A stretch of DNA of 64,000 nt from Aeromicrobium sp. IC_218. GTDB lineage: Bacteria > Actinomycetota > Actinomycetes > Propionibacteriales > Nocardioidaceae. Within the stretch, counting starts at the first letter, position 1, and the number at the start of each line of letters is the position of its first letter. Made by a program: the position numbers and the translations under genes. The notes beneath the pieces were generated by a model, which was not told the DNA's origin, did not search any database, and saw only the letters and a list, made by a program, of their open reading frames with translations. Of this stretch, positions 45,674-55,909 are shown in pieces. The stretch covers positions 1 through 64,000 of the forward strand of contig NZ_SJXM01000017.1 of the NCBI RefSeq assembly GCF_004336805.1, read 5' to 3'.

Positions 45674-46461
45674 GCGGCGTCCTTCCACTGGCCCCGCTCG
45701 AGCAGGACGTCCTTGAGCAGGTCGGGCCGGTCGGTCACGAGGCCGTCCACGCCGAGGTCGAGCAGCGCGCGCATCTCGGCCGGGTCGTCGATCGTCCAGA
45801 CGTGCACGACGCAGCCGGCGGCGTGCGCCCGCTCCACGAACCGGCGGGTCACGACGGTGAGCGGCCCGCGGGTGCGGGGCACCTGCAGGCAGCGGGCGCC
45901 CCGCCGGACGGGCCGCTCGCGCCACCGGCGTATCGGGGCCAGCACGAACGTCGCGACCTCGGTGCTGGCGAACGACGTGAGCGCCTGCGGCCGGGCGGCG
46001 CGCACCCGCTGGATGCGCTCGGTCGAGAACGACCCGAGGCACACCCGGTCGTAGGCGTCGTGCCGGTCGAGCAGGGCGAGGGCCGGGTCGACGACGTCGT
46101 CGGACTTGAGGTCGATGTTGAAGCGGGCGTCGGGCAGGGCCGTGAGGGCGTCCTCGAGCCGGACGAACGGCTCGGCGTCGCCGACGCGCAGCTCACGCAA
46201 CTCGGCCTCCAGCATGCTCGCGATCGGGCGCTCGGCGCCGGCCAGCCGCAGCAGGTCGGCGTCGTGGCACAGGTACACCACGCCGTCCTGCGTGGCCCGG
46301 ACGTCGGTCTCCAGGTAGCGGTAGCCGAGGTCGACGGCGCGCCGGAGCGCGGCGAGGGTGTTCTCCAGCCCCTCGTTGCCGGCCATCGCGGCCCCGCCAC
46401 GGTGGGCGAAGGCGATCGGCCCGTCGACGTCGAGGTAGGGGTGGACGCGGGGGAGTGTCAC
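45670..46461 (-). CDS. Glycerophosphodiester phosphodiesterase
   Basis: 263 aa. GDPD motifs: FAHRGG (catalytic His), ENTLAALRRAVDLGYRYLETD (metal Glu/Asp) and CHDADLLRLAG (second His). No signal peptide, so a cytosolic UgpQ-type enzyme that hydrolyses glycerophosphodiesters to glycerol-3-phosphate. The GTG at 46461 fits a TAGCGT box seven bases upstream; a GTG at 46470 is also in frame. Confidence 0.92.
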   Translation of the reverse strand: MTLPRVHPYLDVDGPIAFAHRGGAAMAGNEGLENTLAALRRAVDLGYRYLETDVRATQDGVVYLCHDADLLRLAGAERPIASMLEAELRELRVGDAEPFVRLEDALTALPDARFNIDLKSDDVVDPALALLDRHDAYDRVCLGSFSTERIQRVRAARPQALTSFASTEVATFVLAPIRRWRERPVRRGARCLQVPRTRGPLTVVTRRFVERAHAAGCVVHVWTIDDPAEMRALLDLGVDGLVTDRPDLLKDVLLERGQWKDAA

Positions 46462-46468
46462 GCAGGTC

Positions 46469-46474
46469 ACGCTA
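46469..46474 (-). promoter_or_regulatory. -10 box of the glycerophosphodiesterase gene
   Basis: Minus-strand TAGCGT, seven bases, GTG at 46461. Confidence 0.45.
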
Positions 46475-46509
46475 GGGCACGGCCCGGGCCGCCTGGCCCG
46501 CGCCACGCC

Positions 46510-46515
46510 TAGGCT
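46510..46515 (+). promoter_or_regulatory. -10 box, leaderless start of the maltokinase-cap-like gene
   Basis: TAGGCT, six bases, ATG at 46522. Confidence 0.55.
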
Positions 46516-46521
46516 CGCGCC

Positions 46522-47142
46522 ATGGCACTCATCCACGACGCGACGCTGAGTCCGGGCAAGCTCGAGCTGCTGGCCGGGTGGCTCCCGGGCCGCCCCTGGT
46601 GGCGGGGCGACGCGTCGGCGCTGACCAAGGTGGCCACGTTCCGGTTCGACGACCCGGACGGCGAGGTGGGCATGGAGACATTCCTGCTGCGCGGCGGCGA
46701 CGGACCGCTCGTCCAGGTGCCGCTGACCTACCGCGCGGCGCCGCTCGAGGGCGCGGAGGCGGCGCTGGTCGGCACGATGGAGCACTCCGTGCTCGGCCCC
46801 CGCTGGGTGTACGACGCCTGCGCCGACCCCGTCCACATGCGCGTCCTGGCCACCACGATCGCCGGGGCGGGACGCGAGGCCGACCAGGAGCTGGCGACGT
46901 CGGACGGCACCCGTCCGCTGCCCGGCTCCGCCTCCGTGCGAGGCGACGGCGCGCCAGGGCTCGAGGTGCCCGGCGTCGTCCGGCCCGAGCCCGAGGACTC
47001 CGACGACGCCACGACCGTGCGCCTCGGCGACCACGTCCTGCGGGTGCAGCGCCGCCCCGGGACGTCCGTGGACGTCACCGGGGCGGCGCTGCGGCTGCGG
47101 CAGGACGAGGGCGACGGGCTGGTGCTCGCCACCCTGACCTAG
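46522..47142 (+). CDS. Maltokinase N-terminal cap-like domain protein
   Basis: 206 aa. The segments LSPGKLELLAGWLPGRPWW, VATFRFDDPDGEVGMETFLL and VPLTYRAAPLEGAEAALVG resemble the N-terminal cap of actinobacterial maltokinases, but the kinase domain is absent. These stand-alone proteins (CG0192-related) have no proven function. It converges on the XRE-MurA gene with four bases between stops. Confidence 0.7.
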   Translation: MALIHDATLSPGKLELLAGWLPGRPWWRGDASALTKVATFRFDDPDGEVGMETFLLRGGDGPLVQVPLTYRAAPLEGAEAALVGTMEHSVLGPRWVYDACADPVHMRVLATTIAGAGREADQELATSDGTRPLPGSASVRGDGAPGLEVPGVVRPEPEDSDDATTVRLGDHVLRVQRRPGTSVDVTGAALRLRQDEGDGLVLATLT

Positions 47143-47146
47143 CCGC

Positions 47147-48688
47147 TCAGATGTCGCGGAAGGTCTCGATGCTGGCGCCGAGCGCGTTGAGCCGCTCGGC
47201 CAGGTCCTCGTAGCCGCGGTTGATCACGTAGACGCTGCGCAGCACCGACGTGCCCTTGGCCGCGAGCATCGCGATGAGGATGACGACCGCCGGACGGAGC
47301 GCGGGCGGGCACACCAGCTCGGCGCCGCTCCAGTGCGTCGGGCCCTCGATGAGGACGCGGTGCGGGTCGAGCAGCTTCACCTGGGCACCGAGCTTGTTGA
47401 GCTCGGTCAGGTAGATCGCCCGGTTCTCGTAGACCCAGTCGTGCAGCAGGGTCTGGCCCTCGGCCGTCGCCGCGATGACCGCGAAGAACGGCAGGTTGTC
47501 GATGTTCAGGCCCGGGAACGGCATCGGGTGGATCTTGTCGATCGGCGCCTTGAGCGTGGACGGGTAGGTCGTGATGTCGACCAGGCGCGTGCGCTCGTTC
47601 TCGGCCGCGTACTCGGGGGAGCGGTCGTACTGGAAGCCCATCTCCTCCAGCAGCGCGAGCTCGATCTCCATGAACTCGATCGGGACGCGGCGCACGGTGA
47701 TGCTCGACTTCGTGACGATCGCGGCCGCGATGAGGCTCATGGCCTCGATCGGGTCCTCGCTCGGCGCGTAGTCGACGTCGACGTTGATGCGCGGCTTGCC
47801 GGTGACCCGCAGCGTCGTGGTGCCGATGCCCTCGATTTGGACGCCCAGCTTGGTCAGGAAGAAGCACAGGTCCTGGACCATGTAGTTGGGGCTCGCGTTG
47901 CGGATGACGGTGACGCCGTCGTAGCGGGCCGCGGCCAGCAGCGCGTTCTCGGTGACGGTGTCGCCGCGCTCGGTGAGCACGATCGGACGCTCCGGGCCGA
48001 CGCCCTGGGCGGTGGAGGCGTGGTAGCTGCCCTCGGTGGCGACGACCTTGAGGCCGAACGGACGCAGCGCGGTCATGTGCGGCTCGACCGTGCGGGTGCC
48101 GAGGTCGCAGCCACCGGCGTACGGCAGCTCGAAGTCGTCGTAGCGCTGCATGAGCGGGCCGAGGAACATGATGATGCTGCGCGTGCGGCGGGCGGCGTGC
48201 TCGTCCATCGCGGCCAGGTCGAGGCGCTCGGGCGCGACGAGCTCGAGGTCGTTCTCGTCGTTCATCCAGCGGGTCTTCACGCCGATGGACTCAAGCACCT
48301 CGAGCAGGCGGTTGACCTCCTCGATGCGGGCGACCTTGCGCAGCACCGTGCGGCCCTCGTTGAGCAGGGCGGCGCACAGCAGCGCGACGCCCGCGTTCTT
48401 GCTGGACTTCACGTCGATGGCGCCCGACAGGGTCGTGCCGCCGGCCACCCGCAGGTGGCTGGGGCCGGACGTGCCGACGCTGACGAGCTCGGAGTCGAGG
48501 GCGGCGCCGATGCGGGCGAGCATGTCCAGGGTCAGGTTCTGCTGACCCTTCTCGATGCGGTTGATCGCGCTCTGGCTGGTCTTCAGCTCGGTCGCGAGCT
48601 GCGCCTGGGTGAGGCCGCTGTGCTGACGGGCGTCGCGGATGAGCGACCCGATCCTCATGAGATAATCGTTGTCCCCGGTGTGATCCAT
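47147..48688 (-). CDS. XRE HTH domain fused to a MurA-like enolpyruvyl transferase
   Basis: 513 aa. Residues about 11-66 form an XRE/Cro HTH (LIRDARQHSGLTQAQLATEL); about 78-513 are MurA-like. MurA residues are retained: Lys97-Asn98 (SSKNAG), the fosfomycin-target Cys194 in GGCDLGTRTVE, Arg in YENRAIYLTELNKLGA and Asp in LNIDNLPFF. It may be active and also bind DNA, coupling cell-wall precursor level to transcription. ATG at 48688 chosen over an in-frame GTG at 48697. A TATCTCA palindrome overlaps its promoter. Confidence 0.88.
   Translation of the reverse strand: MDHTGDNDYLMRIGSLIRDARQHSGLTQAQLATELKTSQSAINRIEKGQQNLTLDMLARIGAALDSELVSVGTSGPSHLRVAGGTTLSGAIDVKSSKNAGVALLCAALLNEGRTVLRKVARIEEVNRLLEVLESIGVKTRWMNDENDLELVAPERLDLAAMDEHAARRTRSIIMFLGPLMQRYDDFELPYAGGCDLGTRTVEPHMTALRPFGLKVVATEGSYHASTAQGVGPERPIVLTERGDTVTENALLAAARYDGVTVIRNASPNYMVQDLCFFLTKLGVQIEGIGTTTLRVTGKPRINVDVDYAPSEDPIEAMSLIAAAIVTKSSITVRRVPIEFMEIELALLEEMGFQYDRSPEYAAENERTRLVDITTYPSTLKAPIDKIHPMPFPGLNIDNLPFFAVIAATAEGQTLLHDWVYENRAIYLTELNKLGAQVKLLDPHRVLIEGPTHWSGAELVCPPALRPAVVILIAMLAAKGTSVLRSVYVINRGYEDLAERLNALGASIETFRDI
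48654..48664. promoter_or_regulatory. Second TGAGATA half-site inside the XRE-MurA gene
   Basis: CTCATGAGATA lies in codons 9-12 of the XRE-MurA gene and repeats the half-site found in the promoter palindrome; it may be an auxiliary operator. Confidence 0.4.
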
Positions 48689-48695
48689 GACCACC

Positions 48696-48701
48696 ACGGT
48701 A
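48696..48701 (-). promoter_or_regulatory. -10 box of the XRE-MurA gene
   Basis: Minus-strand TACCGT, seven bases, ATG at 48688. Its upstream end overlaps the palindrome at 48700-48717. Confidence 0.5.
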
Positions 48702-48717
48702 TCTCAGTCATGAGATA
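48700..48717. promoter_or_regulatory. Palindromic operator TATCTCA-N4-TGAGATA
   Basis: Perfect seven-base arms flank GTCA. It abuts and overlaps the -10 box, so binding would block RNA polymerase. The N-terminal HTH of the gene product is the obvious candidate ligand. Confidence 0.65.
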
Positions 48718-48745
48718 AGTCCAGGCTCAGCCGATGACGCGCGTG

Positions 48746-49387
48746 TCACACCTGCGTGGACTCGTCCGGCGCGAGCCGGCGGGCGTCGGCCACCCCGCCC
48801 AGGGTAGCGGTGTGGTTCCAGTAGATGTCGTACGCCGGCGGCGCGATCGTCGCGTCGTGCACGGGCAGGTAGGTCCGCGGGGCGACGCGCTGCAGGAAGT
48901 CGATCGTCTCCGACACCTTCGTCCACGGCGCGCTGAGCGGGAGGGCCAGCACGTCCACGTCCTCGGGCGCGACGGCGTAGGAGTCGCCCGGGTGGAACAG
49001 GGTCGGCTCGCCGGGCGCGGACACCAGCACGCCGACGTTGCCGACGCGGGGGAGCTGCGCGGCGATGACGGCGTGCAGCTCGCCGACGCCGGTCAGCGTC
49101 GCCCCGCGCACGGTCACCGAGCGGCCGTGCGCGGTGGGTGTCCAGGCGTCGCCCAGCTTCTCCTGCACCTGCGGCTCGGCCAGCAGGACCGCGTCGGGGT
49201 TGAGCGCGAGCAGCCCGGGCAGGCGGTCGTCGTCGACGTGGTCGGGGTGCTGATGGGTGACCACGACGGCGTCCAGGCCCTCGAGGGCGAAGGCCGCGTC
49301 GGGACTGAAGACACCGGGATCGACCAGCACGTGGGCCCCGCCGGTCTCGACGAGCAGGCAGGCGTGACCGTGACGGGTGAGACGCAT
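48746..49387 (-). CDS. MBL-fold metallohydrolase (UlaG-like)
   Basis: 213 aa. The metallo-beta-lactamase motif is THQHPDHVDDDRL; further ligands are His in LFHPGDSY and VHDATIAPP. N-terminal RLTRHGHACLLVETGG matches the UlaG/YtnP-like subgroup, often lactonases or phosphodiesterases. Substrate unknown. A CATGAT hexamer six bases before the ATG may be its -10. Confidence 0.9.
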   Translation of the reverse strand: MRLTRHGHACLLVETGGAHVLVDPGVFSPDAAFALEGLDAVVVTHQHPDHVDDDRLPGLLALNPDAVLLAEPQVQEKLGDAWTPTAHGRSVTVRGATLTGVGELHAVIAAQLPRVGNVGVLVSAPGEPTLFHPGDSYAVAPEDVDVLALPLSAPWTKVSETIDFLQRVAPRTYLPVHDATIAPPAYDIYWNHTATLGGVADARRLAPDESTQV

Positions 49388-49429
49388 GCGGCCATCATGC
49401 CCCCGCGGCCGGGACCGGGCACCCGCACG

Positions 49430-49470
49430 CGAGCGTCCGGCCCCGGGACGGACGCGGGACCGGACGCTCG
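49430..49470. terminator. Terminator hairpin after the M28 peptidase gene
   Basis: Arms CGAGCGTCCGG and CCGGACGCTCG (11 bp each) begin nine bases after the M28 stop on the minus strand. Confidence 0.7.
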
Positions 49471-49478
49471 TCGGTGCG

Positions 49479-51107
49479 TCAGCGACGCGGGCCGTGCTCG
49501 GCCGACCGCCACGTGCGGTCGCGGTGCTGCTTCTTGCCGTGGTGGCCGCGCGGGCGGTCGTCCCGGCTGAAGCCGTCCCGCGACGTCAGCAGCGTCCCGG
49601 TGGCGAACGCCGCGGCGTCCCCGAGCTCGGACAGCGCCCGGTTGCTCAGGTTCGACAGGTCGTCGCACGCCGAGTGGTAGCAGGCGTCGTACGCCTCGCC
49701 CGCCGTGCCGCCGTAGACCGCCGCCTGCTCGGGCGTCTTGACGCCCTCGGCGCCGCTGAACAGCCCGCCCGCCGGGATGCCGGCCGCGATGAACGGGCCG
49801 TAGTCGGACCGTCCGTCGAAGTCGGTGGGCTCCGAGGCCAGGCCGCGCCGGTCGAAGTAGTCGGTGAAGACCTCCTCGATCTGGGCCGAGCCCTCCGGTC
49901 CGGCCTCGCCGCCCTCCGACCCGTCGCCGTCGTAGACGAAGCGGACGTAGTTCGGCGAGCCGAGCATGTCGAAGTTGAGGTTGGCGTGGATCGAGGCCAG
50001 CTCGTCCGGGCTCAGCGACGCGACGTAGTGCTCCGAACCGAGCAAGCCGGCCTCCTCGGCGCCCCAGAACGCGAACCGGACGGGACGACGCAGGTCACGG
50101 AAGCCCTGGTCGGAGAGCTCCTCGGCGATCTCGAGGATCGTGGCCGAGCCCGACCCGTTGTCGTTGATGCCCGGGCCCTCGGTGACGCTGTCGAGGTGGG
50201 CGCCCACGACGACGACCTCGTCCTCGGCGAACCGCTGGCTGCGGTCGTGCCCCTTGCCCTTCGAGCCCTTCGAGCCCTTCGAGCCGTGCGAGCCGTGGTG
50301 ACCCTGGCCGTGGTGGCGGGCCGGCAGGTCGGCGATGACGTTCTCGGTCTCGCGCTGCAGGTCGGTCTCGGTCTGGGTCGTCACGCGCACCTGGGCGCCG
50401 GCGGTCTGCGCCAGGGCGGATCCGTCGGCGAACGACAGCCCGACGACGGGCACCGTCACCGGGGCACCGAGCGTGCCGGTCGTGAGGTCGGTGCGGCCGG
50501 GATTGCCCTCGTTGAAGATGATCACCGCGTCGTAGCCGGCGGCGACCGCGTTCGCGACCTTCACCGCGAAGTCGCACGAGCCGCGCTGGACGAGCGCGAC
50601 CGTGGGAGCGGCGGGGGCCGGCGTGAAGTCGGCGGCCTCGCAGCCGGACGTGCTGCTCGGCTCGGGCGTGGGCGGGAGCGTCAGGTCGACCGGCACGACG
50701 GCTCCGGTCACGTCCCCGCTGCCGGAGTAGGTGAACGACCCGGTCTCGTAGTCGACCGAGCCGGGCGCGGTCTGGGCGAGCGTCGGCGGAGCCACGTCGC
50801 GCCAGAACGGGAAGGTGAACGTCTGGCGCGTGACCTCGTAGCCGGCGCGCTCGAGGCGGGTGGCCACGTAGTCGGCGGATGCGTCGTAGCCGGGCAGGCC
50901 GGAGGCGCGGTTGCCGTCGTTGCGGTCGGCGATGCGCTGGAAGGCGCGGGCGTGCTTGAGCACCCCGTCGACGGTGACCGCGCGGGCGAGCCTGGTGCCC
51001 AGCTCGCGGTCCTGATGGCTCTTGCCGCCGTGGGCGAGAGCAGGCGTGCCGGCCGACAGCGCGGCCATGACTGCCACGGTCGTGGCTACGGCGATGGTTC
51101 GTCGCAT
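49479..51107 (-). CDS. Secreted M28 family aminopeptidase with PA domain
   Basis: 542 aa. A signal peptide (TIAVATTVAVMAALSAG...ALA) precedes a PA-type insert (about 125-250) and the M28 catalytic domain. Zinc-site residues: His304 (GAHLDS), Asp316 (GINDNGSGS), Glu351-352 (WGAEEAGLLGS), Asp380 (NLNFDMLG). A His/Gly/Ser/Lys-rich stretch (264-290, GSKGSK repeats) interrupts the domain start and the tail is also His/Lys/Arg rich. Expected to release N-terminal residues outside the cell. Confidence 0.93.
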   Translation of the reverse strand: MRRTIAVATTVAVMAALSAGTPALAHGGKSHQDRELGTRLARAVTVDGVLKHARAFQRIADRNDGNRASGLPGYDASADYVATRLERAGYEVTRQTFTFPFWRDVAPPTLAQTAPGSVDYETGSFTYSGSGDVTGAVVPVDLTLPPTPEPSSTSGCEAADFTPAPAAPTVALVQRGSCDFAVKVANAVAAGYDAVIIFNEGNPGRTDLTTGTLGAPVTVPVVGLSFADGSALAQTAGAQVRVTTQTETDLQRETENVIADLPARHHGQGHHGSHGSKGSKGSKGKGHDRSQRFAEDEVVVVGAHLDSVTEGPGINDNGSGSATILEIAEELSDQGFRDLRRPVRFAFWGAEEAGLLGSEHYVASLSPDELASIHANLNFDMLGSPNYVRFVYDGDGSEGGEAGPEGSAQIEEVFTDYFDRRGLASEPTDFDGRSDYGPFIAAGIPAGGLFSGAEGVKTPEQAAVYGGTAGEAYDACYHSACDDLSNLSNRALSELGDAAAFATGTLLTSRDGFSRDDRPRGHHGKKQHRDRTWRSAEHGPRR

Positions 51108-51139
51108 GTGGATCCCCCCTGGATCTGGACTGTCTCGGC

Positions 51140-51145
51140 AACGTA
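51140..51145 (-). promoter_or_regulatory. -10 box of the M28 peptidase gene
   Basis: Minus-strand TACGTT about 32 bases upstream of the ATG; a GGGGGGA ribosome-binding site follows in the leader. Confidence 0.4.
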
Positions 51146-51285
51146 AGCCCGGTCACACCGAAACGTCACGGAACGGGTGCAGCGCGCAACGGGAACCCGC
51201 CGAACCCGCAACGGTCCGCAACGTCCGAGCGGCGCCGCCTCCCCGTCGCAGCCCGGGCGCGAGGGCCGGTCCGGAGGCCAGCGGC

Positions 51286-51291
51286 TAGCCT
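51286..51291 (+). promoter_or_regulatory. -10 box of the siderophore-interacting protein gene
   Basis: TAGCCT about 35 bases before the GTG; the leader holds GGAGGA. No iron-box palindrome was seen. Confidence 0.4.
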
Positions 51292-51326
51292 GCTGGTCGC
51301 ACCCGACGACGTCCTGGAGGAAGCCC

Positions 51327-52109
51327 GTGACCACGCCCGACGGCCCCCGCGCCGAGCACCTGGACCGTGAGCCGTCGGTGCACGGGCTGCGGCTGCTGCG
51401 GCGCGAGCAGGTGACCCCGCGGATGGTCCGGCTCGTGCTGGGCGGCGACGAGGTCGCCGCGCTGGAGCCCCGGACGCCGGACGAGCACGTGAAGATCATC
51501 TTCCCCGACGAGGACGGCTCGGTCCGGCTGCCGACGGTGGGGGAGAAGGGGCTGGAGTGGCCCCGCCCGTTCCCCGAGACCCGCGAGTACACGATCCGCC
51601 GGCTCGACCACGCGGCCGGCGAGGTCTGGATCGACTTCGTCGTGCACGAGGGCGGGCTGGCCTCGGACTGGGCGCAGCGCGTCGTGCCGGGCACCGACGT
51701 GTGGATCACCGGTCCGCGACCGACCTACCTGCTGCCGGACGCGTTCGGCCACCACGTCCTGCTCGCCGACCACACCGCGCTGCCCGCCGTGGCGCGCTGG
51801 CTCGAGGAGCTCGGACCGTCGACGACCGCCCAGGTCGCCGTCGCGGTGCCCGGCGCGGCGGACGAGCAGCCGCTGGCGGTGCGGGACGGGGTGCAGCTGA
51901 CCTGGTTCCACGAGGACGAGCCCGGCTACGACCTCGGCACGCTCGGGCGCCACCTGGAGTCGCTGACGCTGCCCGAGGGCGTTCCCACGTACCTGTGGGC
52001 CGCGGGGGAGGCGAGCGTGCTCAAGCCGGTGCGTGTGTGGGCGCGCCAGCACGGGTTCGCGCGGGGGACGTGCGACATCGCCGGCTACTGGCGCCGGCCG
52101 CGCGGCTAG
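51327..52109 (+). CDS. Siderophore-interacting FAD protein (ViuB-like)
   Basis: 260 aa. FAD motif RxYT appears as TREYTIRRLD; the C-terminal SIP domain has YLWAAGEASVLKPVRVW and ends GYWRRP. Such proteins reduce ferric siderophores to release iron. No siderophore synthesis or uptake genes are nearby. GTG start with GGAGGA. It overlaps the converging small gene by four bases. Confidence 0.92.
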   Translation: MTTPDGPRAEHLDREPSVHGLRLLRREQVTPRMVRLVLGGDEVAALEPRTPDEHVKIIFPDEDGSVRLPTVGEKGLEWPRPFPETREYTIRRLDHAAGEVWIDFVVHEGGLASDWAQRVVPGTDVWITGPRPTYLLPDAFGHHVLLADHTALPAVARWLEELGPSTTAQVAVAVPGAADEQPLAVRDGVQLTWFHEDEPGYDLGTLGRHLESLTLPEGVPTYLWAAGEASVLKPVRVWARQHGFARGTCDIAGYWRRPRG

Positions 52110-52435
52110 GCCTCGTTGCCGGCCGCCGGCACGCCGGCGTCGACCAGGGGGAGCAGGCCGAGCCGGTCGAGGTCGGCGTCGGTGAGGCCGTGGCGCGACC
52201 GCAGGATGGCCTCGGCGCGTCCGGCGGCGGTGCTCAGCAGCCCGACGGCGGTCGGGGCCCACGGCGCGGACGGGTGGGCGGCCTGCAGCTCGTCGACCTC
52301 GTGACGGGCCGAGACCAGGTCGCGGGCGACGTGGACGGCGTCGGGGTCGCCGGGCTCGAGCTGGAGCAGGTTGTCGACGAGCATGGAGGACCAGCGGACC
52401 GTGTTGCGCGCGCGGCGCTCGTCCACCTCGTCCAT
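52106..52435 (-). CDS. Hypothetical small helical protein
   Basis: 109 aa from the ATG (MDEVDERRARN); a GTG at 52462 would add nine residues. Acidic, helical, no recognised domain, no signal peptide. It ends inside the stop region of the converging siderophore-interacting protein gene. Function unknown. Confidence 0.6.
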   Translation of the reverse strand: MDEVDERRARNTVRWSSMLVDNLLQLEPGDPDAVHVARDLVSARHEVDELQAAHPSAPWAPTAVGLLSTAAGRAEAILRSRHGLTDADLDRLGLLPLVDAGVPAAGNEA

Positions 52436-52645
52436 GTCGCTCGTCCGTTCCCCTCTGGACACCGCCCGGTCGCGGTGTCGACACGTCGACCCTACCGGCC
52501 CCGTCCGACGTCGGCGCCGTGTCCGGACCTCCTGGGACGATCGGACGGTCGCGCGCGAACCTGAGCCGCGGTCCCGTCGGACTCGCCCCGGCTGTCACCC
52601 GGGCCTGCGAGGATGCCTGCGACGTCCGCTCCCGAGAGGCAGGCC

Positions 52646-55024
<2,379 letters not shown>

Positions 55025-55078
55025 CCGCGCCGGCACCCTCGGGGCCGGTGGGCCTCCGGCGACGTGCGCCCGTGGGCT

Positions 55079-55804
55079 TCACCAGGGGACCGGGCCGGCG
55101 TCCTCGAAGAACCCGCCGCTCGGGCCGCCGTCGGGCAGCGTCGCCAGGCGGATGGGCGTCGCTGCTCCCTGCGCGGGCGTGCGGTGACCGCGGAAGCCGT
55201 TGAGGTCCGTGGCCACGAACCCGGGGCACGCCAGGTTGATGAGCACGTTCGTGTCGGCGAGCTCCTTGGCGTACTGCAGCGTGATGGCGTTGAGGTACGT
55301 CTTCGAGGGGGAGTAGACCGCCGAGAGCGGGCCCGTGTCGCCGCCGTCCTGGCTCTGCCGGGTCAACGAGCCGACGCTGCTGGACACGTTCACGATGCGT
55401 GGCGACGGCGACCGACGGAGCAGGGGGAGCAGGGCGTTCGTGAGGGCGACGACACCGATGACGTTGGTCTCCAGCACGGCACGCAGGTTGTCCGGCGAGG
55501 CGAGGGTCGGCGCCTGGGGCATCGAACCGGTGACCCCGGCGTTGTTGACCAGCACGTCCAGGCGTCCTTCCTCGTCCTGGAGCTGTCGGGCGGCGGAGGC
55601 GACGGAGTCCGCGTCGGTGACGTCCAGGGCGACCCCGAAGGCGTCGACCCCGTCCTCGCGGAGCCGTGCGACGGCGTCCTCACGCCGCCCCGCGTCACGA
55701 GCACCCACCCCCACGCGCATCCCGTGCCGGCCCAGTCCCAGCGCGATCTCGTAGCCGATTCCCTTGTTCGCGCCGGTGACCAGCGCGGTCGTCTTCTCGT
55801 TCAT
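55079..55804 (-). CDS. SDR family oxidoreductase
   Basis: 241 aa. Cofactor motif TALVTGANKGIGYEIA, NNAG motif VLVNNAGVTG, catalytic Ser in IVNVSSSVGSL and YSPSK (Tyr and Lys). An active NAD(P)-dependent carbonyl reductase is expected. It is divergent from a LysR gene with a LysR box between them, so it is a probable target of that regulator. Confidence 0.92.
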   Translation of the reverse strand: MNEKTTALVTGANKGIGYEIALGLGRHGMRVGVGARDAGRREDAVARLREDGVDAFGVALDVTDADSVASAARQLQDEEGRLDVLVNNAGVTGSMPQAPTLASPDNLRAVLETNVIGVVALTNALLPLLRRSPSPRIVNVSSSVGSLTRQSQDGGDTGPLSAVYSPSKTYLNAITLQYAKELADTNVLINLACPGFVATDLNGFRGHRTPAQGAATPIRLATLPDGGPSGGFFEDAGPVPW

Positions 55805-55860
55805 GGCTCGATCGTCCGGCCCGGGCACCGCGCACCCCAACACCGTCTCGGTGGGCATCC

Positions 55861-55875
55861 ATACCCCGCGGGTAT
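55861..55875. promoter_or_regulatory. LysR-type T-N11-A palindrome
   Basis: ATACCC-CGC-GGGTAT is a perfect inverted repeat with the T-N11-A spacing of LysR boxes, midway between the divergent SDR and lysR genes. Confidence 0.65.
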
Positions 55876-55896
55876 CGGTCCAGCAGGGGACCGGCG

Positions 55897-55902
55897 TACG
55901 GT
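55897..55902 (+). promoter_or_regulatory. -10 box of the lysR gene
   Basis: TACGGT, seven bases, ATG at 55910. Confidence 0.45.
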
Positions 55903-55909
55903 CGTGACC

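Noticed and set aside
51108-51326. Iron box (IdeR/DmdR-like) before the siderophore-interacting protein
   Set aside because: The TTAGGTTAGGCTAACCTAA-type palindrome is absent; only CGCAACG direct repeats are seen.
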